A stretch of DNA of 14,264 nucleotides. It comes from Paraktedonobacter sp034437695 (GTDB lineage Bacteria > Chloroflexota > Ktedonobacteria > Ktedonobacterales > Ktedonobacteraceae). The stretch is taken from assembly GCA_034437695.1 (NCBI GenBank), contig DAOTTJ010000117.1:1-14264 (forward strand), in the 5' to 3' direction. Both the position numbers and the translations under genes were made by a program. Positions 1 to 6,545 of this stretch are shown here, in pieces. The notes beneath the pieces were generated by a model that was not told where the DNA came from, ran no database searches, and saw only the letters and a program-made list of their open reading frames with translations. Position 1 is the stretch's first letter. Every line of letters starts with the position of its first letter.

Positions 1-2
1 AG

Positions 3-128
3 CACGAGTTTCAAGACATCCCCAATGTTAAGGAAGATGTCACGGATATTGTGCTGAACATTAAGAAACTGCGCCTGCGCTACTTCTCCGATCACCCTGT
101 TTCGATGCGCCTGGAGGTTTACGGTTAG
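3..128 (+). pseudogene. rpoA: RNA polymerase alpha subunit, N-terminal part, ended by in-frame TAG (5' end outside window)
   Basis: Reading from base 3 gives 41 codons of the alpha-subunit N-terminal domain, with the conserved stretch EDVTDIVLNIKKL that is typical of bacterial RpoA domain 2. The frame then hits TAG at 126-128. The frame continues without any shift after the TAG into VTAADI, the next conserved RpoA block, so the two pieces are one gene interrupted by one codon. By alignment from memory with Bacillus RpoA (GEGTVTAADI), the TAG stands where a glutamate codon would be, so one GAG-to-TAG change would explain it. TAG is a normal stop in this window (3752-4648, 4742-5677, 8565-10058 and the gene ending at 14094), so general recoding is unlikely. 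It may be a real nonsense mutation, a split gene with reinitiation, or a sequence error. Identity as rpoA is certain; functional status is not. Confidence 0.85.
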
Positions 129-134
129 CGCGTA

Positions 135-803
135 GTGACCGCAGCGGACATCGTTGCGCCCAGCACAGTAGAGATTGTCAACCCCGATCTCTATATCGCG
201 ACTCTGGATAATGAGAATGCCCGGCTTGAGATGGAACTAGTGGTAGAGACCGGGAAAGGCTATGTTCCCGCCGATTCTAAAGAAGACCAGCCTATCGGGG
301 TAATACCCGTGGATGCAATTTATACGCCAGTGCAAAAGGTAAACTACACCGTTGAGCACACGCGTGTTGGGCAAATGACAAACTACGATAAGATTGTTCT
401 GGATGTCTGGACGGATGGTACTATCCTGCCGGATGAAGCTCTGCGGCAAAGCGCCGATATTCTTGTGCGCCACTTTACGCAGCTTTCCAATTATCGCGCC
501 ACTCTGGCTGAGCCGGAGAAGCCACCCCTGAGTAGTATGCCGATCCCGCAGAAGATCTACGATACTCCTATCGAGGAATTAGATCTCTCGGTACGCGCCT
601 ATAACTGCCTGAAACGCAGCAATATTACAAAGGTTGGTCAGGTACTCTCGATGAACGAAGAGGATCTGCTGGGTGTGCGCAACTTTGGTGAGAAGAGCTT
701 ACAGGAACTGCGCGAACGCTTGCTTGCGCGTAACTTCCTGCCAAATCCACGTACCAGTGTCGTTGGGGCCGATTTAGACGGCGACCACGAAATGGAGGAC
801 TAA
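135..803 (+). CDS. rpoA: RNA polymerase alpha subunit, rest of NTD and complete CTD
   Basis: This continues the rpoA frame after the TAG at 126-128. It encodes the rest of the N-terminal dimerisation and assembly region (VTAADI, VEIVNPDLYIATL, GKGYVPA, QPIGVIPVDAIYTPV, NYDKIVLDVWTDGT), a linker at about residues 120-145, and the C-terminal domain from IEELDLSVRAYNCLKR, which binds UP elements and activators. Arg154 (numbered from the GTG) falls at the place of E. coli Arg265. The first possible start is GTG at 135, but the nearest Shine-Dalgarno-like GGAGG (113-117) is 17 bases away, too far for good initiation, so 135 is only the first start codon after the stop and not a convincing native start. 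The uninterrupted gene would begin before the window. The stop TAA is at 801-803, one base before the rplQ start. Confidence 0.9.
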   Translation: MTAADIVAPSTVEIVNPDLYIATLDNENARLEMELVVETGKGYVPADSKEDQPIGVIPVDAIYTPVQKVNYTVEHTRVGQMTNYDKIVLDVWTDGTILPDEALRQSADILVRHFTQLSNYRATLAEPEKPPLSSMPIPQKIYDTPIEELDLSVRAYNCLKRSNITKVGQVLSMNEEDLLGVRNFGEKSLQELRERLLARNFLPNPRTSVVGADLDGDHEMED

Positions 804-804
804 G

Positions 805-1431
805 TTGAGGCACCGAGTTGCAGGTAACCGGATGAGCATGCCAGGAGGGCGCAGACTCTCTGTGCGCCGCAGTTTGATGGCTGGACTCATTCGCTATGAC
901 CGTATTAAGACTACCGAGGCACGCGCTCGTGCTATTCGGGGTGAGACAGAGAAGCTGATTACCCTGGCTATCAAAGGTCACACGGCTGCCCTGGCTCATC
1001 TGGCCTCGGTGGTGACCGATGAAGAGAAGGCGACCAAGATCCTCGCCTTTGCGCGTCGAGGACGTTTTTCGCTCGCTTTTCAAGTCGAATCGAACGAGGA
1101 TCGAGCCACACTGGGTTTGCCACCGTTGACTAACAAGGGTCGCAAATTCCTTGAAGATAAATACAAGCGCCGCCGGGGTGAGCTTCTGGACATTATCTCA
1201 AATGAAGAAGATGCCGAAGAAGCTTTACAGGCCGCGTACCATGCAATGGTCATCGAACTGCATGCCCGCCGCCTGGTCCTGAGTGCTCTGCCGGATGAAC
1301 TGGTAGTGAAAAAGATTTTTGACGAGCTGGCTCCACGTTATACCGGGCGTCCAGGTGGGTATACACGTATCACCAAACTGGGCAAGCGCCAGGGCGATAA
1401 TTCGGATATCGCTCAAATCGCGCTGGTCTAA
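805..1431 (+). CDS. rplQ: 50S ribosomal protein L17 with large internal insertion
   Basis: The protein opens with MRHRVAGNRM and closes with FDELAPRYTGRPGGYTRI...GDNSDIAQIALV, the two hallmark ends of bacterial L17, a large-subunit protein near the exit tunnel. The start is TTG at 805, chosen because GGAGG at 794-798 lies 6 bases upstream and MRHR is the family N-terminus; it follows the rpoA stop by one base, so translation is probably coupled. The product is 208 residues against about 116-130 in most bacteria. The excess is an inserted block at roughly residues 59-151, rich in Lys, Arg and Glu (for example KYKRRRGELLDIISNEEDAEEA), between the conserved EKLITLA and RRLVLSALPDELVVKKIFDEL segments. 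No frame disruption is visible, so it seems a genuine insertion, probably surface-exposed and helical (inference). Confidence 0.95.
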   Translation: MRHRVAGNRMSMPGGRRLSVRRSLMAGLIRYDRIKTTEARARAIRGETEKLITLAIKGHTAALAHLASVVTDEEKATKILAFARRGRFSLAFQVESNEDRATLGLPPLTNKGRKFLEDKYKRRRGELLDIISNEEDAEEALQAAYHAMVIELHARRLVLSALPDELVVKKIFDELAPRYTGRPGGYTRITKLGKRQGDNSDIAQIALV

Positions 1432-1441
1432 TCAGGTTTGC

Positions 1442-1465
1442 GCCTGCCTGAGCATGTAGGCAGGC
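1442..1465 (+). other. Hairpin between rplQ and truA
   Basis: GCCTGCCT (1442-1449) and AGGCAGGC (1458-1465) form a perfect 8-bp stem with an 8-base loop. No run of T follows, so it is not a standard intrinsic terminator. It sits 22 bases before the truA start and could modulate read-through, RNA stability or translation; its role is unknown. Confidence 0.5.
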
Positions 1466-1487
1466 AAATGCGGGGGTTCCGAAAAGC

Positions 1488-2303
1488 ATGATGAGCAAGC
1501 TGGCGTGTGGCATTGAATACGATGGTACAGACTATCACGGTTTTCAACGTCAGTCTAACGCTCATGGGCCGACTATTCAAGGCGTCCTGGAAGCGGCGAT
1601 AACTCGCGTTTCGGGAGTACGGTCAGTCGTCTATGGCGCGGGTCGCACCGATGCTGGCGTTCACGCCAGCGGACAGGTGATCCATTTCGTGAGTGAGTTC
1701 TGTCGGCCCCCCGAGGTCTGGGTACATGCGCTCAATGCGTTTCTGCCTGCTGATGTCGCAGTTCGCTGGGCGGAGGATGTCCCTGAAGACTTCCACGCTC
1801 GCTATAGTGCGCTCAGCCGCACGTATCGCTATACGATCTGGAATGATCGCATACCCACGGCCTTGCAGGCCAGGTATAGCTACTTACGAGCGTACAGGCT
1901 AGACATTGATCTTATACAGAGCGCCTGCCAGGAACTGCTGGGATACAAGGACTTTGGGGCCTTTGGCCGTAGTCCCAATGAACATAATCCACTGAGGTCA
2001 GGACCGCATTCCTGTATCAGGAATATGTTTCAGGCGGAATGTAGACGCGAGGACTCGCGGGTCTTTTGCGATTTTACCGCGAACTCCTTTCTCACGGGGC
2101 AGGTTCGCAGAATGGTTGGCACTCTGTTGCTAGTCGGCCAGAGACGCCTGAGTCTGGATGGATTTGCCTCGATTGTGCGGGAGGCGCGGAAGACGCACCC
2201 CGGTCCAGCGGCTCCACCGCATGGACTGTGCCTGGTAGGGGTAAGCTACCCTGAAGCTTCGGGGTTAGATAAACATTTGAACAACATGCAAAACGGCAAG
2301 TGA
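1488..2303 (+). CDS. truA: tRNA pseudouridine(38-40) synthase TruA
   Basis: TruA converts uridines 38-40 in the anticodon stem of many tRNAs to pseudouridine. The protein (271 residues) has the family N-terminus with IEYDGTDYHGFQRQ, the catalytic motif GAGRTDAGVHA with the nucleophilic Asp56, and the C-terminal segment NSFLTGQVRRMVGTLLLVG, all in the expected order and at near-usual length. Two ATG codons lie together at 1488 and 1491, so the start is uncertain by one codon; the only purine-rich candidate ribosome site is the GGGGG at 1472-1476. Placement between rplQ and rplM is a common order in Gram-positive bacteria and Chloroflexota. The stop is TGA. Confidence 0.96.
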   Translation: MMSKLACGIEYDGTDYHGFQRQSNAHGPTIQGVLEAAITRVSGVRSVVYGAGRTDAGVHASGQVIHFVSEFCRPPEVWVHALNAFLPADVAVRWAEDVPEDFHARYSALSRTYRYTIWNDRIPTALQARYSYLRAYRLDIDLIQSACQELLGYKDFGAFGRSPNEHNPLRSGPHSCIRNMFQAECRREDSRVFCDFTANSFLTGQVRRMVGTLLLVGQRRLSLDGFASIVREARKTHPGPAAPPHGLCLVGVSYPEASGLDKHLNNMQNGK

Positions 2304-2310
2304 TGAAATT

Positions 2311-2372
2311 GGACCTGTTAGGTATCTTACCCGTCCAGAAAAGACAGGACCGCATAGGGAGTTAGCCTCCCT
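2311..2372 (+). promoter_or_regulatory. Structured leader upstream of rplM (candidate ribosomal-protein leader RNA)
   Basis: The 136-base gap between truA and rplM is dense in secondary structure. GGAC (2311-2314) can pair with GTCC (2333-2336), enclosing GGTA/TACC (2321-2324, 2328-2331). Alternatively GGACCTGT (2311-2318) can pair with ACAGGACC (2344-2351) with one mismatch. These pairings share bases and exclude each other. AGGGAG/CTCCCT (2356-2361, 2367-2372) forms a 6-bp hairpin behind them. Ribosomal-protein leaders that bind L13 are known in other bacteria; whether this is one is inference. Confidence 0.4.
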
Positions 2373-2439
2373 GGTGTGTGCGAGTGTTTTCATCGCAATC
2401 AAGATGTTTGCATGCATGTTAAAAGGCAGAAAACTGAGA

Positions 2440-2913
2440 ATGAAGAAGACATATACTGCTAAGGCTGCCGAACTGGACCCCCAGTGGTACGTGATTGACG
2501 CTGAGGGAAAAATTCTGGGTCGCCTGGCATCCGAGATTGCGCAGATTCTGCGCGGCAAACATAAACCTACCTATACGCCTAACCTGGCGTGCGGCGACTT
2601 TGTAGTGGTGATTAACGCGGATAAAATCGCGGTAACCGGTAATCGCCTGGAGCAGAAGATCTATTATCGCCACAGCCAGTATCCCGGTGGCCTGAAAAAG
2701 ACTACCCTGCGCCAGACCCTGGAGGGTCGCTTCCCCGAACGTGCCGTTGAGCACGCGGTGAAGGGCATGGTGATGCACAATCGCCTGGGAGCCGTATTGA
2801 TGTCGCATCTGAAGGTCTACGCTGGCTCAGAGCATCCTCACGCGGCGCAAAAGCCTGTGCCGTGGACGGGGCCGCAAGCGTTGTTGAAAAAGCCCGCTGT
2901 GGCCGCAGAATAA
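2440..2913 (+). CDS. rplM: 50S ribosomal protein L13
   Basis: L13 is an early-assembly protein of the large ribosomal subunit. The 157-residue product shows family segments in order: MKKTYTAKAAELDPQWYVID, GKILGRLASEIAQILRGKHKPTYTP, GDFVVVINADKI, KIYYRHSQYPGGLKK, AVKGMVMHNRLG and LKVYAGSEHPHAAQKP. The start at 2440 is chosen because it gives the standard MKxTY N-terminus; an upstream in-frame extension exists, but its sequence is not L13-like. The ribosome site is weak (AAGG about 13 bases upstream). The C-terminus carries about 15 residues beyond the usual HPHAAQKP end. It is followed after 17 bases by rpsI, the classic rplM-rpsI pair. Confidence 0.95.
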   Translation: MKKTYTAKAAELDPQWYVIDAEGKILGRLASEIAQILRGKHKPTYTPNLACGDFVVVINADKIAVTGNRLEQKIYYRHSQYPGGLKKTTLRQTLEGRFPERAVEHAVKGMVMHNRLGAVLMSHLKVYAGSEHPHAAQKPVPWTGPQALLKKPAVAAE

Positions 2914-2930
2914 AGAGGAGGAGAACTACT

Positions 2931-3341
2931 TTGGCCGATACCATCAAAGGCGAATACTACTATGGTATGGGACGGCGCAAAACGGCTGTTGCCCGCGTGC
3001 GTCTCTTTCCCAACGGTGACGGTAGCGTGACCGTGAATGGCAAAAATGGTCGCATCTACTTCGGACAGCGCGAAGCACTGACCTCTCAGATGGTTGCTCC
3101 GCTCCGCCTGCTGGAGATCGCCGATCAGTATACGATGACTGTGCGTGTGGTTGGCGGCGGAACTAGCGGTCAGGCCGGTGCTATCCGGCATGCTGTGGCT
3201 CGCGCCATGCTGCGCATCAATCCCGAGTGGAAACAGTCCTTGCGTAAAGCGGGCTATCTGACTCGCGACCCACGCATGAAAGAGCGCAAGAAGCCAGGCC
3301 TCAAACGCGCCCGTAAGGCTCCACAATACACGAAGCGTTAA
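2931..3341 (+). CDS. rpsI: 30S ribosomal protein S9
   Basis: S9 is a small-subunit head protein whose C-terminal tail reaches the P-site tRNA. The 136-residue product has GMGRRKTAVARVRLFPNGDG, TVRVVGGGTSGQAGAIRHAVARA and the invariant basic tail ending KRARKAPQYTKR. The start is TTG at 2931: a strong GAGGAGG-type site (2915-2921) lies 9 bases upstream, and the start follows the rplM stop by 17 bases. An open frame continues upstream inside rplM, but the earlier part is out of family and is not used. It ends the ribosomal cluster and is followed by a strong terminator. Confidence 0.96.
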   Translation: MADTIKGEYYYGMGRRKTAVARVRLFPNGDGSVTVNGKNGRIYFGQREALTSQMVAPLRLLEIADQYTMTVRVVGGGTSGQAGAIRHAVARAMLRINPEWKQSLRKAGYLTRDPRMKERKKPGLKRARKAPQYTKR

Positions 3342-3370
3342 TATCACCCGTCTTGAGCGCTTCTATCACA

Positions 3371-3430
3371 AAAGAAGCAACAGGCGCTCCACAAGCAGCA
3401 ACTCTGCCCGTGGAGCGCCTGCTGCTTTTT
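3371..3430 (+). terminator. Strong intrinsic terminator after rpsI
   Basis: AGGCGCTCCAC (3382-3392) pairs perfectly with GTGGAGCGCCT (3410-3420). The stem extends outward through GAAGC and GCTGCTT with one mismatch and ends in a T run (3426-3430). It terminates the rpoA-to-rpsI cluster. Confidence 0.9.
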
Positions 3431-3494
3431 AAGCCACTTGCTGATGGATGATATGTTGTATCGATTTGACCTATGCTTCTCAGTTGGAGGCGCT

Positions 3495-3665
3495 TGCAAT
3501 CACTACAGGGCTACTTAATGCTCGACGTGTGGCCTCTCCCCCTTAACAAAGGATCGAGTTGCGAGTGTGAAGGCCGCGGCCTCCACACTCGCAACTCGAT
3601 CCCAAAACCCTGGGGTGGGGGTCGCAAGCCTCGGGCTTGCGGAGCATTACATAGCTGCAATCACT
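3495..3665. mobile_element. MITE-like hairpin element with flanking 10-bp direct repeats
   Basis: This gene-free block has transposon-like borders. Near-terminal inverted repeats lie at 3510-3523 (GCTACTTAATGCTC) and 3642-3655, matching at 12 of 14 positions. A perfect 10-bp direct repeat, TGCAATCACT, flanks them at 3495-3504 and 3656-3665, like a target duplication, although five bases separate the left copy from the inverted repeat. Inside is a near-perfect 52-base palindrome: GGATCGAGTTGCGAGTGTG (3551-3569) against its complement (3584-3602), around the self-complementary AGGCCGCGGCCT (3571-3582). A second hairpin, CGCAAGCC-TCG-GGCTTGCG, is at 3623-3641. No transposase is present; open frames across it are by-products of the palindrome. 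It is probably a non-autonomous repeat. Confidence 0.6.
3551..3602. repeat. Long inverted repeat, 19-bp arms
   Basis: Two perfect 19-bp arms (3551-3569 and 3584-3602) flank a 12-bp palindrome (3571-3582), with only a single A/C mismatch pair at 3570/3583, so the whole block folds into one 26-bp-stem hairpin on either strand. Confidence 0.9.
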
Positions 3666-3675
3666 GGATTGGCTC

Positions 3676-3704
3676 TCGACAAGTAATAAACGAGGGTCTA
3701 TAAT
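3676..3704 (+). promoter_or_regulatory. Sigma70-type promoter for arginase gene
   Basis: TCGACA (3676-3681) is 5 of 6 to the -35 consensus, followed by 17 bases and a perfect TATAAT (3699-3704). It lies about 47 bases upstream of the start at 3752 and only 10 bases beyond the flanking repeat of the MITE-like element. Confidence 0.75.
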
Positions 3705-3751
3705 AAGAAAAGAAATCACAGCACTGTTCAATGGTGAACGCGAGGTAGACT

Positions 3752-4648
3752 ATGCGTATTCGTGTAATTGGCGTACCTATGGATCTTGGTGCGGACCGGC
3801 GTGGCGTAGATATTGGCGCGAGTGCCATTCGCTACGCTGGTTTGAACGACCATTTGCAGCGCCTCGGTTTTTCAGTCAATGATGTCGGTAACATAGTTGT
3901 TCCTCTGCCCGAAAGCCAGCCTACCGGTAACGACCCGCAGATGAAGTATCTCGACCAGATAGTGCATGTCTCAGAAGAACTGGCCACCGTTGTGACAGCG
4001 GCGATCCAGAACGAAGAGTTTCCACTGATCCTGGGAGGCGACCATAGCATCGCGTTGGGTTCGATTACTGGTGTAGCTCGTGTCCATGAGGATATTGGTG
4101 TGATATGGGTTGACGCTCATGCGGACTTTAACACCCATGAGACGACCCCGTCTGGCAATATTCACGGCATGGTTTTGAGCGCCCTGGCAGGTCTGGGACA
4201 TCCACGTTTGACCGGCATAGGCGGCTGGTCTCCCAAGATTAGCATGCAAACCATCGTGATAGTTGGGGCGCGTGACCTTGATCCTGAGGAGCAGGTGCTT
4301 CTGCGTGCGCAGCAGATCCATGTGTTTACGATGACAGACATCGATCAACGTGGTATCTTTGCCATTATGCAAGAAGCTTTAGAAATTGCCAGTCAGGCTA
4401 CACATGGAATTCATTTGAGCCTGGATATGGACTCGCTCGATCCCAGAGAGGCACCGGGCGTCGGCACTCCAGTGCGCGGCGGTCTCACATACCGCGAAGC
4501 TCACCTGGCTATGGAACTGGTAGCCTCTTCTGGCCGCCTGGTTTCGATGGACGCCGTCGAGGTCAATCCTATTCTTGATCGTGAGAATGCCACCGCGCAA
4601 TTAGCTGTTGAGCTTATTCTTTCGGCTCTCGGCAAGAAAATCATTTAG
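3752..4648 (+). CDS. rocF: Arginase
   Basis: Arginase hydrolyses L-arginine to ornithine and urea using two manganese ions. The 298-residue protein, of usual bacterial arginase length, has all metal-ligand motifs: GGDHSIALGS (His98), WVDAHADFNTH (Asp121, His123, Asp125) and HLSLDMDSLDP (Asp225, Asp227). The substrate-side segment TTPSGNIHGM and the late motif APGVGTPVRGGLTYREAHLAME favour arginase over agmatinase. The start at 3752 has GAGG at 3742-3745, 6 bases upstream, and a consensus promoter. It is followed after 93 bases by an aminotransferase with no terminator between them, so the two are probably co-transcribed. The stop is TAG. Symbol by family; substrate not proven. Confidence 0.92.
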   Translation: MRIRVIGVPMDLGADRRGVDIGASAIRYAGLNDHLQRLGFSVNDVGNIVVPLPESQPTGNDPQMKYLDQIVHVSEELATVVTAAIQNEEFPLILGGDHSIALGSITGVARVHEDIGVIWVDAHADFNTHETTPSGNIHGMVLSALAGLGHPRLTGIGGWSPKISMQTIVIVGARDLDPEEQVLLRAQQIHVFTMTDIDQRGIFAIMQEALEIASQATHGIHLSLDMDSLDPREAPGVGTPVRGGLTYREAHLAMELVASSGRLVSMDAVEVNPILDRENATAQLAVELILSALGKKII

Positions 4649-4741
4649 GCACCTCCGCCTGATCCACGTATGCCATTGCTCATAGACGCAACTCTACAGG
4701 CAGATACGTTGTACCATTTACAAACCACGTTAGGAACAAGC

Positions 4742-5677
4742 ATGAACGCAAAAGAACTTTTTATGAACGGTGAATTTTTACCCGCTGAGCGTGGCGTCAT
4801 TTCCGTACGCACTCACGCTTTTGCCTATGGAACCGGGTGCTTTGAAGGCATTCGCGGCTATTGGAATGAGCAAAATCAGCAGGTTTATCTTTTTCGTGTA
4901 CGTGAGCATTTTGAGCGTTTCCTGCGTTCGAGCAAAGTTTTGCAGATCGCACTTCCGTATACTGTCGACGACTTGATCGCGCTGAGCCTTGAACTGGTCA
5001 GGCGCAACGATCAGCATCAGGATGTGTACCTGCGTCCAGTAGCCTACATTGCCGACGAAGCCCTCGGCGTGAAGCTGCACGGGCTGCGCTACGATTTCCT
5101 GCTTACATCGGAGCCTCAGGGCAACTACGTCGATCTTTCGGGCTTGAAATGTGGCGTCTCTTCCTGGCGGCGTATCGACGATAATGCAATTCCAGCGCGT
5201 GCAAAGATCTGCGGTGCCTATGTGAATTCGGCCTTTGCCAAAAGTGAGGCTATACAAAATGGTTTTGACGAGGCGATTATGCTGACCAATGAGGGCCATG
5301 TTTCCGAAGGAAGCGCAGAAAATATCTTTCTGGTCGTCGATGGTGAGCTTGTGACTCCCTCGCCGTCAGAGAATATCCTGCTGGGCATTACCCGCGAAAC
5401 GGTTATGGAGTTGGCGCAGCGCGAACTGGGTCTTGTGACCCGCGAACGCCAGATCGACCGCACTGAGCTGTATAGCGCAGATGAGATCTTTATGTGTGGC
5501 ACAGGTGCGCAGATTGCGCCAGTCATAGAGGTCGACCATCGTCCGGTTGGCGATGGTCAGGTTGGACCCGTGGCCGGGGCGCTCCAGAAGATCTACTTTG
5601 ATATTGTGCGCGGCAATCACGCTACCTATAGCGAGCAGTGGTGCGAGCCGGTCTTTGTTGACGTGGCGGTAAAGTAG
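4742..5677 (+). CDS. ilvE: Branched-chain amino acid aminotransferase, class IV PLP enzyme
   Basis: This family reversibly transfers the amino group between branched-chain amino acids and 2-oxoglutarate, the last step of Val, Leu and Ile synthesis. The 311-residue product shows HAFAYGTGCFEGIRGYW near the N-terminus, the PLP lysine in IPARAKICGAYVNSAF (Lys155), the phosphate-binding and substrate-binding region EGHVSEGSAENIF, GITRETVMELA, and SADEIFMCGTGAQIAPV near the end. The start at 4742 is preferred over the upstream in-frame ATG at 4670: AGGA lies 6 bases before it, and the protein then begins at the family position. A D-amino-acid or 4-amino-4-deoxychorismate enzyme of the same fold is less likely, given length and motifs. 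The stop is TAG. Confidence 0.9.
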   Translation: MNAKELFMNGEFLPAERGVISVRTHAFAYGTGCFEGIRGYWNEQNQQVYLFRVREHFERFLRSSKVLQIALPYTVDDLIALSLELVRRNDQHQDVYLRPVAYIADEALGVKLHGLRYDFLLTSEPQGNYVDLSGLKCGVSSWRRIDDNAIPARAKICGAYVNSAFAKSEAIQNGFDEAIMLTNEGHVSEGSAENIFLVVDGELVTPSPSENILLGITRETVMELAQRELGLVTRERQIDRTELYSADEIFMCGTGAQIAPVIEVDHRPVGDGQVGPVAGALQKIYFDIVRGNHATYSEQWCEPVFVDVAVK

Positions 5678-5761
5678 TCCCGCTTGCTGAGCGCAGATCC
5701 AGCTCCTCTTCTTGCGAAGAGCGATCTCTTTTCGTCAGATATAGAAAACGAGAGAGGTTAT

Positions 5762-5843
5762 GAGTTGTCCCTGATTTTTTGTCTTTCGCTGCCACTCCCG
5801 ACTGAGAACGGGCGCAGAGGTGTTTAAAAATCAGGGATAACTT
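5762..5843. repeat. 82-bp inverted repeat upstream of the TetR gene
   Basis: GAGTTGTCCCTGATTTTT (5762-5779) pairs with the complementary arm at 5826-5843 over 18 positions with two G-T wobbles, around a 46-base centre. It lies in the 214-base gap between the aminotransferase and the TetR gene. It could be the shell of a small mobile element, a terminator of the upstream operon on either strand (T run beside each arm), or a regulatory site. A separate small hairpin CTCTTC-TTGC-GAAGAG is at 5706-5721. Confidence 0.6.
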
Positions 5844-5891
5844 GTCATTATCAGTGGGGATCATCTATCTGACAGAATCTGGAGGTCGTCA

Positions 5892-6467
5892 ATGGATACG
5901 CAGGACCGGAGAGTAAAGCGCACGCAGAAGCTCTTAGCCAGGGCTTTGATTGCTCTGACCCTGGAAAAAGGCTTTGACGCTATTACTATTCGTGACATCA
6001 CTGACTGCGCGGAAGTGGGATACGCTACGTTTTTTCGCCATTACCACGATAAAGATGCGCTGTTAAAAGATGTGCTCGATGTGGTATTGGACGAGTTTGG
6101 CGAACTGTTTCAATCTCCAATGCGCAATAGCGACCATGCGCAGACCGGAACGCTCATTTTTCGCTATGTGGCTGAACATAGCGAGGTTGTGCGTGTATTG
6201 CTCAATAGCCATAAATCTTCCGACCTTGTCAAGCAGGTCGTAGCGAGTGGAACTCAGAGCGTTTTTGACCAGAATGCCCCACGCGAGGTCTGCCTCGTTC
6301 CTCCTGAGATCGCTGCCTATCACCTGGTTACTTCGACTATTGCTTTGATTCAGTGGTGGGTCGAACATCAGATGCCCTATTCACCCGAACGCATGGGGAC
6401 TATCTATGCCATGTTAATCGCTCATCCCTCACATGCAGTTGCCTTTCACCCCAAAAACACGGAGTAA
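5892..6467 (+). CDS. TetR/AcrR-family transcriptional regulator
   Basis: A 191-residue one-component regulator. Residues about 8-55 form the TetR helix-turn-helix: RTQKLLARALIALTLEKGFDAITIRDITDCAEVGYATFFRHY, broken here only for description, with the recognition helix near GYATFFRHYHDKD. The rest is an all-helical ligand domain with no recognisable ligand signature; it resembles the C-terminal domains of uncharacterised members. The start at 5892 has GGAGG at 5881-5885, 6 bases upstream. The upstream 82-bp inverted repeat and the downstream dehydrogenase are candidate control targets, but no matching operator pair was identified. It ends with TAA and is followed by a terminator. Confidence 0.9.
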   Translation: MDTQDRRVKRTQKLLARALIALTLEKGFDAITIRDITDCAEVGYATFFRHYHDKDALLKDVLDVVLDEFGELFQSPMRNSDHAQTGTLIFRYVAEHSEVVRVLLNSHKSSDLVKQVVASGTQSVFDQNAPREVCLVPPEIAAYHLVTSTIALIQWWVEHQMPYSPERMGTIYAMLIAHPSHAVAFHPKNTE

Positions 6468-6511
6468 GGCCGACTGCTCGCTTAACCCCTGAACTCAGGC
6501 TATTGTACGCT

Positions 6512-6545
6512 AAAGCTCGCTTGCAAATCAGCGAGCTTTTTGTTT
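6512..6545 (+). terminator. Intrinsic terminator after the TetR gene
   Basis: AAAGCTCGCT (6512-6521) pairs perfectly with AGCGAGCTTT (6530-6539) over an 8-base loop, followed by a T-rich tail (TTTTTGTTT). Confidence 0.88.

Noticed and set aside
126..128. TAG as a general sense codon in this organism
   Set aside because: Four other genes in the window end at TAG at their family-expected C-terminus, so TAG is an ordinary stop.
2374..2439. N-terminal extension of L13
   Set aside because: The extension covers the structured leader and is not L13-like; MKKTYTAK from 2440 is the standard start.
3473..3731. Open frames on both strands across the palindromic block, with similar Cys/Gly/Arg-rich peptides
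   Set aside because: The two frames mirror each other because the block is palindromic; there is no ribosome site, no family feature, and an element and promoter explain the region.
4670..4741. N-terminal extension of the aminotransferase from ATG 4670
   Set aside because: It has no ribosome site and its 24 residues match no family N-terminus, while ATG 4742 has AGGA at a suitable distance and starts at the family position.
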